Notes under the pieces: model-generated
What the model was told of the DNA's origin: nothing
Databases searched by the model: none
What the model saw: the letters and a program-made list of their open reading frames with translations, nothing else
In this document: piece after piece, positions 1 through 7,907 of the stretch
Layout of the letters: every line of letters starts with the position of its first letter
Position numbering within the stretch: the stretch's first letter is position 1
Assembly (NCBI GenBank): GCA_022792035.1
Contig: JAAWAE010000036.1
Span: 1 to 64,000, forward strand
DNA length: 64,000 bases
Direction: 5' to 3'
Source: Ruminiclostridium sp.
GTDB lineage: Bacteria; Bacillota; Clostridia; Oscillospirales; Oscillospiraceae
Made by a program: the position numbers and the translations under genes

Positions 1-147
1 GGCATCCAATGCCGGCGGTTTATTTCAGTTGCACTTTTCCTGAAGTAGCCTCCGGCGGGCGTTACCCGTTATCCTTGCCCTATGGAGCCCGGACTTTCCT
101 CATGGACGGCCTTTCGGCCTGGCCACGCGGCTGTCCAGCTTGCTTGC
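1..147 (-). ncRNA. rnpB: RNase P RNA, class A, 5' portion (gene runs off the left edge)
   Basis: Read on the minus strand, the sequence holds the nearly invariant bacterial RNase P block GAGGAAAGTCCGGGCTCC followed by ATAGGGCA, a GGGTAACGCCCGCC segment and an AAATAAACCGCC segment, in the order known from E. coli RNase P RNA. Upstream is a short 5' helix (P1 strand and a GGCCGAAAGGCC stem-loop). Only the 5' part is inside the window. It is the catalytic RNA that trims tRNA 5' leaders. The 5' end is inferred from the promoter at 154-182. Confidence 0.9.
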
Positions 148-153
148 GTTCCT

Positions 154-182
154 ATTTTACCGAAAAAAAAGCGCCTTGTCAA
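154..182 (-). promoter_or_regulatory. SigA promoter of rnpB
   Basis: On the minus strand TTGACA is followed after 17 nt by TAAAAT, and the RNase P RNA begins about seven bases further on. The fit is close to consensus. Confidence 0.8.
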
Positions 183-225
183 TCGCTTTTGCAAAATCCC
201 AGCACACCGGTCCCTGGCAGGTGCC

Positions 226-254
226 TTGCACCCGCTGAAACCATCTGCTATAAT
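226..254 (+). promoter_or_regulatory. SigA promoter of the metallo-hydrolase gene
   Basis: TTGCAC is followed after 17 nt by TATAAT, with an extended TGC in front of the -10 box. The predicted start leaves a very short leader before the AGAGGAGG ribosome binding site at 263-270. It is divergent from the rnpB promoter. Confidence 0.8.
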
Positions 255-276
255 GCTATGCAAGAGGAGGGATCCC

Positions 277-912
277 ATGGAAGAAATCAAACGCATCCGC
301 TGCGGGAACGTGAATTGCTTCCTGCTCAGCCGCGGAGAAACTGCCGTTCTGGTGGATACCGCCCGGACCACCCACCGGCAAACTATTCTGGATGCCTGCA
401 AACCCTACCAGATCCGCCTCATCCTGCTGACCCACGGTCATGTGGACCACGCGCAGAACGCCGCGTTTTTATCCCAAACGTTTTGCTGTCCTGTGGCCAT
501 GGGCGAGGCGGACGCAGAGCTGATCCGGGACAACAATCTACAGCCCTTGTCCGCCCGGGGTGTTTTGGGAAAACTGGTCCTCTCCGCCTCCCTGAAAAGT
601 TTCCGGGAGGATGTGATCGAGCCGTTCACGCCGGCGCTTTTCTTGCACGAGGGAGATTCCCTGGAGGAATTCGGATTCCCTGCAAAGGTCCTCTCCCTGC
701 CCGGACACACCAAAGGTTCCATCGGCCTAGACGCGGGCAAGGCCGGGGTCCTTGTGGGGGATGCCCTCATGAATATGTTCTATCCCACCGTATCCATGCT
801 CTGGAATGACCAAAAGGACCTGCTGCAAAGCGCCGCAAAGCTCGGCGCCCTGGGCCCCCGCCTCATCCACTTCGGGCACGGGAAGTCCATCCGCAATCGG
901 AATTGGATATAA
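277..912 (+). CDS. MBL-fold metallo-hydrolase
   Basis: The 211-residue protein carries the metallo-beta-lactamase metal motif THGHVDHA near residue 51, a later GHTKGS motif around residue 148, an aspartate in GDAL and a C-terminal HFGHGK, which together supply the dinuclear metal ligands of glyoxalase II-like hydrolases. The substrate cannot be read from the sequence. The start was placed at the ATG preceded by AGAGGAGG; an open frame further upstream would run into the rnpB promoter. It stands alone and ends at a strong terminator shared with the converging gene. Confidence 0.85.
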   Translation: MEEIKRIRCGNVNCFLLSRGETAVLVDTARTTHRQTILDACKPYQIRLILLTHGHVDHAQNAAFLSQTFCCPVAMGEADAELIRDNNLQPLSARGVLGKLVLSASLKSFREDVIEPFTPALFLHEGDSLEEFGFPAKVLSLPGHTKGSIGLDAGKAGVLVGDALMNMFYPTVSMLWNDQKDLLQSAAKLGALGPRLIHFGHGKSIRNRNWI

Positions 913-913
913 G

Positions 914-955
914 AAAAGGAACGCTGCAAATTTTCCGCAGCGTTCCTTTTTTATT
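914..955. terminator. Bidirectional terminator
   Basis: A 14-bp stem (AAAAGGAACGCTGC and its complement) with a nine-base loop and a T-run on both strands separates the metallo-hydrolase gene from the converging flavin reductase gene. Confidence 0.85.
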
Positions 956-962
956 GGTCTTT

Positions 963-1529
963 TTACATGAACTCCGTACCGTTCTCCCAAGCCTGGCCGA
1001 CTTTTTCGCCGACGGCATAGTAGCCATGCTGGAAGGTATCAAAAATCAGAGCGTTGAGCTTTGAAGGGTCCACGGTGCCGTCCTGGGCCAGGACGGACTC
1101 GTCCACCAAGGTGTTGACGATCTCCCCCAGCACCCGCAGGCCGTAGACCGTATCCTGGAACTCCACCACCTTGCACTCCAAGGTCAGGGGATACTCCTCC
1201 ACGATGGGCGCGTCTACCCGGGTGCTCTTGACGGCGTGCATCCCAGTGCGCTCAAACTTATCTTCTACGTCGTTGCCGCTGACGATGCCGAAATAATCCG
1301 AGGCGTTCATCGTCTCCACATTCGCCACGCTGAGGGTAAAGGCCCCGTGGAGACGCATATTTTTCGTGGTCTTGTGGCCCTCGCTGATGTTCAGGGCCAC
1401 CATGTTCCGGGCACAGATGCCGCCCCAAGCCATGTTCATCACGTTCACCTTTTCGTACTCGTCATAGGTGGCGATCATAAGGACAGGCATGGGGAACAGG
1501 TTCGATGAAACGCCGATGCTTTTCTTCAT
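963..1529 (-). CDS. Flavin reductase family protein (FMN-binding split barrel)
   Basis: The 188-residue protein begins with the family pattern of a short strand, then PMPVLMIATYDE and NVMNMAWGG, and has NISEGHKTTKN and FTLSVAN as in flavin-reductase-like proteins that bind FMN in a split-barrel fold. Such proteins commonly reduce flavins or act as small NAD(P)H-dependent oxidoreductases; the physiological partner is unknown. The gene lies 28 nt behind the ABC-F gene in the same direction and is probably co-transcribed with it. The start follows a GGAGG-type ribosome binding site. Confidence 0.85.
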   Translation of the reverse strand: MKKSIGVSSNLFPMPVLMIATYDEYEKVNVMNMAWGGICARNMVALNISEGHKTTKNMRLHGAFTLSVANVETMNASDYFGIVSGNDVEDKFERTGMHAVKSTRVDAPIVEEYPLTLECKVVEFQDTVYGLRVLGEIVNTLVDESVLAQDGTVDPSKLNALIFDTFQHGYYAVGEKVGQAWENGTEFM

Positions 1530-1557
1530 AAGACTTCCTCCATTTTTATGTGATTAC

Positions 1558-3165
1558 TCAGGCCCCGGCCTCTTCCTCGGCTTTCCGGGCCAGATATTCG
1601 TCATAGGTCAGCTTCCGGTCGATGAGCTTCCCTTCGTTGGTGAAATCGAAAATGCGGTTGCACACGGTCTCCACCAGCTGGTGGTCGTGGCAGGCCAGGA
1701 GGATGTTGCACTTCACCGCCTCCAGGCCCTTGTTCAGGGCGGCGATAGCCTCCAAGTCCAGGTGGTTGGTGGGCTGGTCCAACAGCAGCACGTTGCCCCC
1801 GGAGAGCATCATCCGGGAGAGCATACAGCGCACCTTCTCGCCGCCGGAGAGAACCTTCACCGGCTTATAGACCTCGTCACCGGAGAAGAGCATCCGGCCC
1901 AGGAAACCCCGCAGATACAGCTCACTGGGGTCTGGGGAATATTGGCGCAGCCACTCGACCAGGGTGTCATCGCAGTCCTCAAAAAACTCTGTGTTGTCTT
2001 TGGGGAAGTAGGAGAAGGTGGCGGTGGTCCCCCACTCCACGCTGCCCTCGTCGGGCTCCATGCGTCCGGTGAGGATCTCGAAGAGGACGCTGTGGGCATT
2101 CTCGTTGTCTCCGATGAAGGCCACCTTGTCCCCCTTGCCGATGAGGAAGGAAACGTTGTCCAGGACCTTGACCCCGTCGATGGTTTTGGACACGTTGTTT
2201 ACCGCCAGGATGGACTTCCCCACCTCCCGGTCCGGAGAAAACTTCACCCAGGGATAGCGGCGGGAGGAGGCGGGGAGCTCCTCCACGGTGAGTTTATCCA
2301 GGAGTTTCCGGCGGGCGGTGGCCTGCTTGCTCTTGGATTTGTTGGCGGAAAAGCGGGAGATGAATTCTTGCAGTTCCTTGATCTTCTCCTCGTTGCGCTT
2401 GTTCTGGTTCTTGACCAGCTGCTGGATCATCTGGGAGGACTCGAACCAGAAGTCGTAGTTGCCCACATACATCTTGATCTTGGCATAGTCGATGTCTACG
2501 ATGTGGGTGCAGACGGTGTTGAGGAAGTGACGGTCATGGGAGACCACGATGACGGTACTCTCGAAGTCCAGCAAAAAGTCCTCCAACCAGTTCACCGCGT
2601 CAATGTCCAGGTTGTTGGTGGGCTCGTCCATGATGAGGATATCGGGACTGCCGAAGAGAGCTTGGGCCAGCAGGACGTTGACCTTCAGTCGGGGGTCCAG
2701 GTTGGCCATACTGCCCTCGTGGTACTCCGTACTCACACCCAGGCCCTGGAGGATGCGGCTGGCCTCACTCTCGGCCTCCCAGCCACCCAGCTCCGCAAAG
2801 GTTTCTTCCAGCTCACAGGCCCGGATGCCGTCCTCCTCGGACATCTCCTCTTTGGCGTAGAGGGCGTCCCGCTCCTGTCCCACCTGGTAGAGCTGGGCGT
2901 TGCCCATGATGACGGTGTCCAGCACCGTGTAGGCATCGTACATATTCTGGTCCTGTTTCAGAACTGACATCCGCAGTTCCGGCAGGATGGTCACGGACCC
3001 GGTGGTAGGCTCCAGGTCCCCGGATAAAATTTTCAAAAACGTAGACTTGCCCGCCCCGTTGGCACCGATGATCCCGTAGCAGTTGCCCTTGGTGAATTGC
3101 AGGTCAACGTGGGAGAACAGCAGGCGGTCCCGGAATTGCAGGCTCAAGTTAGAAACGGTCAGCAT
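1558..3165 (-). CDS. ABC-F family ATP-binding protein (YkpA/YbiT-like) with one degenerate ATP site
   Basis: Two ABC ATPase domains in 535 residues without membrane segments, joined by a charged linker around residues 245-300, define an ABC-F protein; relatives act on the ribosome as translation factors or resistance proteins. NBD1 has an intact Walker A (GANGAGKST, 34-42) and Walker B (LIMDEPTNNLD, about 177-187), but its signature reads NLDPRLK instead of LSGG. NBD2 keeps LSGGEK near 439 but its Walker A reads GDNENAHS (352-359) without the lysine, and its Walker B is LLLDQPTNHLD with Gln464 for the catalytic Glu. One composite site should be active and the other inert. Whether this is normal for the subfamily was not checked. 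Confidence 0.9.
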   Translation of the reverse strand: MLTVSNLSLQFRDRLLFSHVDLQFTKGNCYGIIGANGAGKSTFLKILSGDLEPTTGSVTILPELRMSVLKQDQNMYDAYTVLDTVIMGNAQLYQVGQERDALYAKEEMSEEDGIRACELEETFAELGGWEAESEASRILQGLGVSTEYHEGSMANLDPRLKVNVLLAQALFGSPDILIMDEPTNNLDIDAVNWLEDFLLDFESTVIVVSHDRHFLNTVCTHIVDIDYAKIKMYVGNYDFWFESSQMIQQLVKNQNKRNEEKIKELQEFISRFSANKSKSKQATARRKLLDKLTVEELPASSRRYPWVKFSPDREVGKSILAVNNVSKTIDGVKVLDNVSFLIGKGDKVAFIGDNENAHSVLFEILTGRMEPDEGSVEWGTTATFSYFPKDNTEFFEDCDDTLVEWLRQYSPDPSELYLRGFLGRMLFSGDEVYKPVKVLSGGEKVRCMLSRMMLSGGNVLLLDQPTNHLDLEAIAALNKGLEAVKCNILLACHDHQLVETVCNRIFDFTNEGKLIDRKLTYDEYLARKAEEEAGA

Positions 3166-3240
3166 GGATCAAAAACTCCTCTCAAAGTTACCATAGTAGC
3201 TTATCAGCTTTCCCGGGAGAATGCAACCAAAATCTTCTCT

Positions 3241-4581
3241 TTATCCCAGCAGGCATCCTGCCGCAATGTAGAGTGCAGTGCTGAGGAGGAGCGGGATGGA
3301 AAGCATCGGGATCACTGTCTTGGCATAGTTCACGTTGGTGATCTGGGCGGCGGAACAGGTCAAGGTGGCCTCGGAGCCGAAGAAGCAGATATGAGACCCC
3401 GCCGCCGTGGCGGAGATGATGGCCCCTGCCGTCAGCAGCAAGTTCCCGTCCAGGGCCTGGGCAATGGGGATGATCACCGGGAAGGCGATGGCACAGATGC
3501 CCCAAAAATTCCCGGCGGCCACCGCCAGGGCGGTCACCAGAAGGAAGGACACCACCGGCAGCAGCTGAGGACTCACCGCCGCCTTGGCCGCGCCGATGAC
3601 ATATTCCGGCATCCCCAAAAGGCTGTTGATGTCCCGGAGGATGAAGGCACTGGTGACGATGATGAGCACCCCCACCATGTCCTTGAATCCGGACACCACC
3701 GTGTCCAGATAGGCCCCAGGCTTCATGAGTTTTTGCGGCAGGTAGAGCACCGCGCAGAATACCAGACACAGCAGGGTCCCGTATAAAATCTCCCCGGTGG
3801 CGATGGTGACAATGGTGACCAGGATCACCGGCAGGAGAAAGTTCCAGATGCCGGAAATCTTCGCCTCCGCGGCCTCCTCTCCCGGACCCTCCTCTGGGGA
3901 CGCGGCACTGCGCTCCCGGACGTAAGCCGCCTTCATGGGACCGAATTTGGGCAGGATGCCCGCCGAGTACAACGCGCCGCACAACAGCGCCGTCAGGGGA
4001 TAGAAGAGGAACGGGAGCGTGGACAGAAACGTCTGCATCCCCTGCTCCGCCGTACACAGGCCCGTGGCCACCAGCTGACTGATCATGAATACCCCCCAGG
4101 TGGAGGTGGGCACGATGACGCAGACCGAGGAAGCCGTGGTGTTGCACACGTAGGCTAACATCTCCCGGGGAATTTTCTGCCGGTCCGTGGCCTTACGCAT
4201 GGCGGTCCCTGCGGAGAGGATGGAGAGCCAGTCGTCCACGAAGGTCATCAGGCCCAAGAGCCAGGTACCCAGAAGGGTACTCCGCTCCCCTTTGCACAAT
4301 TTTCCCGCCAGAGCTGTAAAGGAGCGTGTCCCCCCTGACGCCTCAAAAAGAGCCACCAAGCTCCCGAAAAAGCCGCAGACTAAGACCAACCAGATCCACA
4401 GCTCGCTGCCCATCACCCCGTAGACCACATCCAACCAGGGTTTGGGAAAATCCTTCCCATAGAGTAGCACCGCACCTACGATGGTCCCCGCGATGAGGGA
4501 GGCCGCTGTGCGGCGGGTCATCAGCACCAGGACGATGACCACTGCCACAGGCAGCAGGCTCAGGATTCCATAGTTTTCCAT
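3241..4581 (-). CDS. NhaC-family Na+/H+ antiporter-like membrane protein
   Basis: The 446-residue protein has about eleven or twelve hydrophobic segments and the NhaC-type pattern FVDDWLSIL around residue 117, followed by a helix rich in small and polar residues (NTTASSVCVIVPTSTWG) typical of the discontinuous transport helices of this superfamily. NhaC relatives exchange Na+ for H+, and some are malate/lactate or amino-acid antiporters, so the substrate is open. It is a single-gene unit with its own consensus promoter at 4616-4644. Confidence 0.85.
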   Translation of the reverse strand: MENYGILSLLPVAVVIVLVLMTRRTAASLIAGTIVGAVLLYGKDFPKPWLDVVYGVMGSELWIWLVLVCGFFGSLVALFEASGGTRSFTALAGKLCKGERSTLLGTWLLGLMTFVDDWLSILSAGTAMRKATDRQKIPREMLAYVCNTTASSVCVIVPTSTWGVFMISQLVATGLCTAEQGMQTFLSTLPFLFYPLTALLCGALYSAGILPKFGPMKAAYVRERSAASPEEGPGEEAAEAKISGIWNFLLPVILVTIVTIATGEILYGTLLCLVFCAVLYLPQKLMKPGAYLDTVVSGFKDMVGVLIIVTSAFILRDINSLLGMPEYVIGAAKAAVSPQLLPVVSFLLVTALAVAAGNFWGICAIAFPVIIPIAQALDGNLLLTAGAIISATAAGSHICFFGSEATLTCSAAQITNVNYAKTVIPMLSIPLLLSTALYIAAGCLLG

Positions 4582-4615
4582 CCCACCTCTTCCTTTCTTT
4601 TCCTCTTTTTAGGAC

Positions 4616-4644
4616 ATTATAAGCAAGGACAGCGGGAAAGTCAA
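4616..4644 (-). promoter_or_regulatory. SigA promoter of the NhaC-type gene
   Basis: On the minus strand TTGACT and TATAAT are separated by 17 nt, about 35 nt upstream of the start codon. Confidence 0.75.
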
Positions 4645-4740
4645 TGCGGGGCAGCATTCCTTTTCTTTTTCAGCCGCCTGCGGTAAACAACAGGCTTTCA
4701 TCCTTTGTGACAAACACACCAAGAAATGAAAGATACCCCC

Positions 4741-4769
4741 TTTTCAATTCAATGAATTGGTGCTATGAT
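4741..4769 (+). promoter_or_regulatory. SigA promoter of the ferritin gene
   Basis: TTTTCA and TATGAT are spaced by 17 nt and the -10 box has an extended TGC. No obvious iron-regulator box overlaps it. Confidence 0.6.
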
Positions 4770-4828
4770 AAAGATAGTCACAAGGACCGCGGTCCTGAAT
4801 CTTTCTCCAGAAAGGATGAAGCACAACC

Positions 4829-5338
4829 ATGAATGAAAAAGTTGCAAAACTGCTCAACGAGCAGATCACCCACGAGTTTTACTCCGCCTATCTGTACCTG
4901 GATTTCGCCAACTACTATGCCTCCGTCGGTCTGGACGGCTTTGAGAATTGGTACCGGATCCAGGCTCAGGAAGAGCAGTCCCATGCTATGCTGTTCTACC
5001 AGTACCTGCACAACAACGGTGAGAAGGTGACCCTGGGCGCCATCAAGCAGCCCGACAAGGTGCTCAAGGACCACATGGACCCCCTCAAGGCCGGTCTGGA
5101 GCACGAGAAATTCGTAACCAGCCTCATCGACGCCATCTATGCTGCCGCCTTCGAGGTCCACGACTTCCGCACCATGCAGGTGCTGGACTGGTTCGTGAAG
5201 GAGCAGGGCGAGGAGGAGAAGAACGCCGCCGACATGATCACCAAGATGGAGCTCTTCGGCGGAGACTCCAAGGGCCTGTATATGCTCAACAGTGAGCTGA
5301 AGGACCGGGTTTATTCCGAGCCTTCTTTGACCCTGTAA
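4829..5338 (+). CDS. ftnA: Non-haem ferritin
   Basis: The 169-residue all-helical protein matches bacterial ferritins of the FtnA type: ferroxidase ligands are visible as Glu16 (HEFYSAYLY), Glu49 and His52 (EEQSHAM), Glu93 and the EQGEEE segment near 125-130. Ferritin oxidises Fe(II) and stores it as a mineral in a 24-mer shell in the cytoplasm. The start was chosen at the ATG following AAAGGATGAAG; a second ATG four bases later is out of frame. It is monocistronic, bounded by its own promoter and a strong terminator, and complements the Feo uptake genes near 44-47 kb. Confidence 0.95.
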   Translation: MNEKVAKLLNEQITHEFYSAYLYLDFANYYASVGLDGFENWYRIQAQEEQSHAMLFYQYLHNNGEKVTLGAIKQPDKVLKDHMDPLKAGLEHEKFVTSLIDAIYAAAFEVHDFRTMQVLDWFVKEQGEEEKNAADMITKMELFGGDSKGLYMLNSELKDRVYSEPSLTL

Positions 5339-5359
5339 GACAATACCGAAAGAAGCAGA

Positions 5360-5405
5360 CTGCCCCCAAAGCCTTGTATCCTGGCTTTGGGGGCAGTTCT
5401 TTTTT
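5360..5405 (+). terminator. Terminator of the ferritin gene
   Basis: A perfect 14-bp stem (CTGCCCCCAAAGCC and its complement) with a nine-base loop is followed by TTCTTTTTT. Confidence 0.9.
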
Positions 5406-5417
5406 CAGCGGGAGCCC

Positions 5418-5446
5418 TTGTATCGACCTGACCAATGTGCTACAAT
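5418..5446 (+). promoter_or_regulatory. SigA promoter of the RelB-like gene
   Basis: TTGTAT is followed after 17 nt by TACAAT; the ATG lies 28 nt downstream behind a GGAGG ribosome binding site. Confidence 0.7.
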
Positions 5447-5474
5447 AACCGTACAAAAATAATGGAGGTGCCCT

Positions 5475-5738
5475 ATGGCTACATTACAAATTCGTATTGA
5501 TGACACCCTGAAGCAGCAAGCCGACGCTCTCTTTTTCAGCCTTGGGCTGGACACCCCGACCGCTGTCCGAATTTTTCTAAACGCATCGATTGAAAACGAC
5601 GGCATCCCCTTCTCTGTTCAGCACAGGCCGCTCCCCGATTCCCTTCAAGAAGCGGTCCACCACAGCCGGACCAGAAAAAACCTCATCGGTCCCTTTGACA
5701 ATGCTGCGGATGCGGTTGCTTCCATGCTGGAGGATTGA
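5475..5738 (+). CDS. RelB/DinJ-family antitoxin without an adjacent toxin
   Basis: The 87-residue protein starts with the ribbon-helix-helix DNA-binding pattern of RelB/DinJ antitoxins (ATLQIRIDDTLKQQADALF, then GLDTPTAVRIFL at about 28-39), followed by the typical NDGIPF segment and a variable toxin-binding tail. Antitoxins of this family neutralise RelE/YafQ ribonucleases and repress their own operon. No RelE/YafQ frame follows: only 54 bp separate the stop from the converging GatD-like gene. It has its own promoter. It could be a solitary antitoxin, an anti-toxin against a distant toxin, or a repurposed regulator. Confidence 0.85.
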   Translation: MATLQIRIDDTLKQQADALFFSLGLDTPTAVRIFLNASIENDGIPFSVQHRPLPDSLQEAVHHSRTRKNLIGPFDNAADAVASMLED

Positions 5739-5792
5739 AAAAGCAGAGTTAACATTCGGATTTGTTCGGCAGATAACACCTCTCCGCTGCCA

Positions 5793-6518
5793 TCACAGCC
5801 GCCCCCGCAGCGCCTCCTCCGTCACAGTATAAGCCGCCTCCCGCCAAAGGTCCACCGGCCGCTTCTCCGGCAAGGCCGCTCCCCTCCTGGCAAAAATCGC
5901 CGCCGCTACCGCTTCCAAAAGCCTCGGGTTCTTCACCAGCAGCGGACCGGTCAGCTCAGAGGCAAACACATTGTTCCAATGAAACCCCTCAGGGCTCCCC
6001 TCTCCCCCATTGCCGCAGCCCAGCTGCAACTGGGTCAGAAGAGGCGTCTCCACCCCTCGGATGGTCCCGCACTTGTTCATGTAACCCACCACTGGCTCCG
6101 GGTAGAGATCCGTATGCCCATAGACATCCCCCACTGTGCGCCTGCGCCCATGGACCGTAGAAAACCCCGCCAGGCCAACCCCGGGGTATTCCCTGCCGTC
6201 CGGCTCCCGAATGGACTGACCCAGCAGTTCCATCGCCGTCCCGGCAAAAAACATCGTCGTGCCATCCTCCGCGGCAGATACCAGCTCCTGGCTGTAACAG
6301 GAAAGGCCCTCCATGGCCGCCCGCTGGCTGCGTTCCGTACCGGCTCCCATGTAGACGAAATCGGTCTCCGCGGAACAGGGCCGCTGGCCAGAAACCGCAT
6401 ACTCCACCTCCACTGTACAGCCTAACTCCTCCAAATACCGCTTCAAAACCAGAACATTGGCCCGACTGCCGTAGAGGTCCATCAAATCCGGATATAAATG
6501 CGTGATATGTACTTTCAT
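5793..6518 (-). CDS. gatD: GatD-like class I amidotransferase subunit lacking the catalytic Cys and His
   Basis: Length (241 aa), the N-terminal HLYPDLMDLYGSRANVLVL pattern and the GPLLVKNP motif near residue 191 identify a GatD homologue, the CobB/CobQ-like glutaminase partner of MurT that amidates lipid II D-glutamate in Gram-positive bacteria. In S. aureus GatD the catalytic pair is Cys94 and His189. Here the nucleophile loop reads FAGTAMELLG (91-100) with no cysteine, and the histidine position before GPLL is Thr190. Both changes are clear in the bases. Glutamine hydrolysis is therefore unlikely; the protein may be a structural partner, use free ammonia, or have a new role. It starts 3 nt after murT, with its ribosome binding site inside the murT end. 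Confidence 0.85.
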   Translation of the reverse strand: MKVHITHLYPDLMDLYGSRANVLVLKRYLEELGCTVEVEYAVSGQRPCSAETDFVYMGAGTERSQRAAMEGLSCYSQELVSAAEDGTTMFFAGTAMELLGQSIREPDGREYPGVGLAGFSTVHGRRRTVGDVYGHTDLYPEPVVGYMNKCGTIRGVETPLLTQLQLGCGNGGEGSPEGFHWNNVFASELTGPLLVKNPRLLEAVAAAIFARRGAALPEKRPVDLWREAAYTVTEEALRGRL

Positions 6519-6521
6519 GGC

Positions 6522-7853
6522 TTAATCCTCCTGTTCCAATTCAACATAATCCAAAAGTTTATCCCGGTCGGCAAAACAGGTCACCGCATAAATCTTCTCG
6601 CTTCCTTTGGCCTCCAGCGCCTCCACCGCGGCAAAAATGTCCGGCTGGACAGACCAGTTCCGCAGCCCTGTGAACGAAAACCGCTGGGCCAGGTCGTTGC
6701 AGTAACGGCCGGAAAGCACGATCTGCTTGACGCAGGGGACGTTCAGCTGCTCAAAGTCGATATCCCAGAGCCAGCTGGTCTCACAGGTGAAATACTTCCG
6801 GCTCACCGTGTCCACAATGATGAGGACGGTACACGCCTCCCCTGCCGTCACGATATAGCGCAGGTTCGTGTCATAGGAGATGCTGTTCTCATGCTTGCTG
6901 GTGAGCAGTGTCCCCTGGTGTTTTCCCAGGAAAAAGGACCGGGTCCTTCCGTTTTTCAGCACATAATCGTTGACCACGGCCCGGATGATTTTCTTGGGAA
7001 CCTCCATTTCTTCTGCGGCCGCATACGCCGCCAAGACGTTATAGACGTGATACACACTGTGAAACGCCAGAAGAAGGTGTTCTTCCCCGTTCATGGTGAT
7101 CTCTCCAGATTCCAAATCCACCGCCGTGACGGTGCAGTCCGTCTTTGGTTTCGCGTGCCCGCAGTTCGGACAGGAGTAAGCCCCAATGTGATTAAAATGA
7201 ACGTACGCATACTCCATCGGTCCCTTACACACCGGGCAGCAGGCTCCATCGTGATAGATCCCCGTGGGATGGGACAGCGAGAGGGCACAGCGGTCCATCC
7301 CGAACCAGGTCACCCCCTCCCTCCCCCGGCCCAAGCAGCTGGAGAGAGGATCATCGGCGTTCAGCAGCAGCTTCGTTTCCGGCGGGATGGCATCACGAAT
7401 GGCGTCGTAAACCCACTCCGGATGTCCGTTGCGGGTGATCTGATCCCGGAAAAGGTTCGTCACCACCAGCTTCGTCGGCGGGAGGACCGCAAAGATCTGT
7501 CCCGTATACCGCTCGTCACACTCCAGCAGGAGCACGTCTGCCTTGACTTTGCCCTGGAGGGTCGCCCAGTTCAGCACTAAGGTGGTCACCCCTTCGATCT
7601 GATTGGCACCTTCCTTGTTATAAGCGACGCGCTTGCCGCTGCCTTTCAAAATGGCGGCGATCAGCTCCACCGTGGAGGTCTTTCCGTTGGACCCGGTGAC
7701 CGCTATGATCTCCCGAGGCACCTCCACCAAACGCAGGATTTCCGGGCAGATCTTCAGCGCGATCTTCCCAGGCAGTGAGCTGCCTTTTCCCAACAGTCTG
7801 CCGGCAGCACTGCACAGCTTGCACAGCAGAATCGCCAAAAACATCTTCTTCAT
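6522..7853 (-). CDS. murT: MurT-like Mur-ligase family protein
   Basis: The protein (443 aa from the chosen start) has a Mur-ligase ATP loop VTGSNGKTST near residue 52, a Cys4 zinc ribbon (CPVC and CPNC, about 206-231) inserted in the central domain, and a C-terminal DUF1727 domain ending in SWLWDIDFEQL, the architecture of MurT, which with GatD converts lipid II isoglutamate to isoglutamine. The usual Asn-Pro-(Ala/Val)-Gly and Asn-Asp-x-x-Ala-Asp-Gly motifs of the C-terminal part are not recognisable. The second ATG of the open frame was taken as start because AAGGAG sits nine bases in front of it and directly abuts the first. It forms an operon with the GatD-like gene. Confidence 0.85.
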   Translation of the reverse strand: MKKMFLAILLCKLCSAAGRLLGKGSSLPGKIALKICPEILRLVEVPREIIAVTGSNGKTSTVELIAAILKGSGKRVAYNKEGANQIEGVTTLVLNWATLQGKVKADVLLLECDERYTGQIFAVLPPTKLVVTNLFRDQITRNGHPEWVYDAIRDAIPPETKLLLNADDPLSSCLGRGREGVTWFGMDRCALSLSHPTGIYHDGACCPVCKGPMEYAYVHFNHIGAYSCPNCGHAKPKTDCTVTAVDLESGEITMNGEEHLLLAFHSVYHVYNVLAAYAAAEEMEVPKKIIRAVVNDYVLKNGRTRSFFLGKHQGTLLTSKHENSISYDTNLRYIVTAGEACTVLIIVDTVSRKYFTCETSWLWDIDFEQLNVPCVKQIVLSGRYCNDLAQRFSFTGLRNWSVQPDIFAAVEALEAKGSEKIYAVTCFADRDKLLDYVELEQED

Positions 7854-7907
7854 GGTTTCCATCTCCTTCTCAGCGTTTCCACTTCTTCTCTAAGCACCCG
7901 GCCGCAT

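Noticed and set aside
1468..2967. 499-codon plus-strand frame antisense to the ABC-F gene
   Set aside because: Same type of antisense shadow; the minus strand encodes a clear ABC-F protein with its own start and stop.
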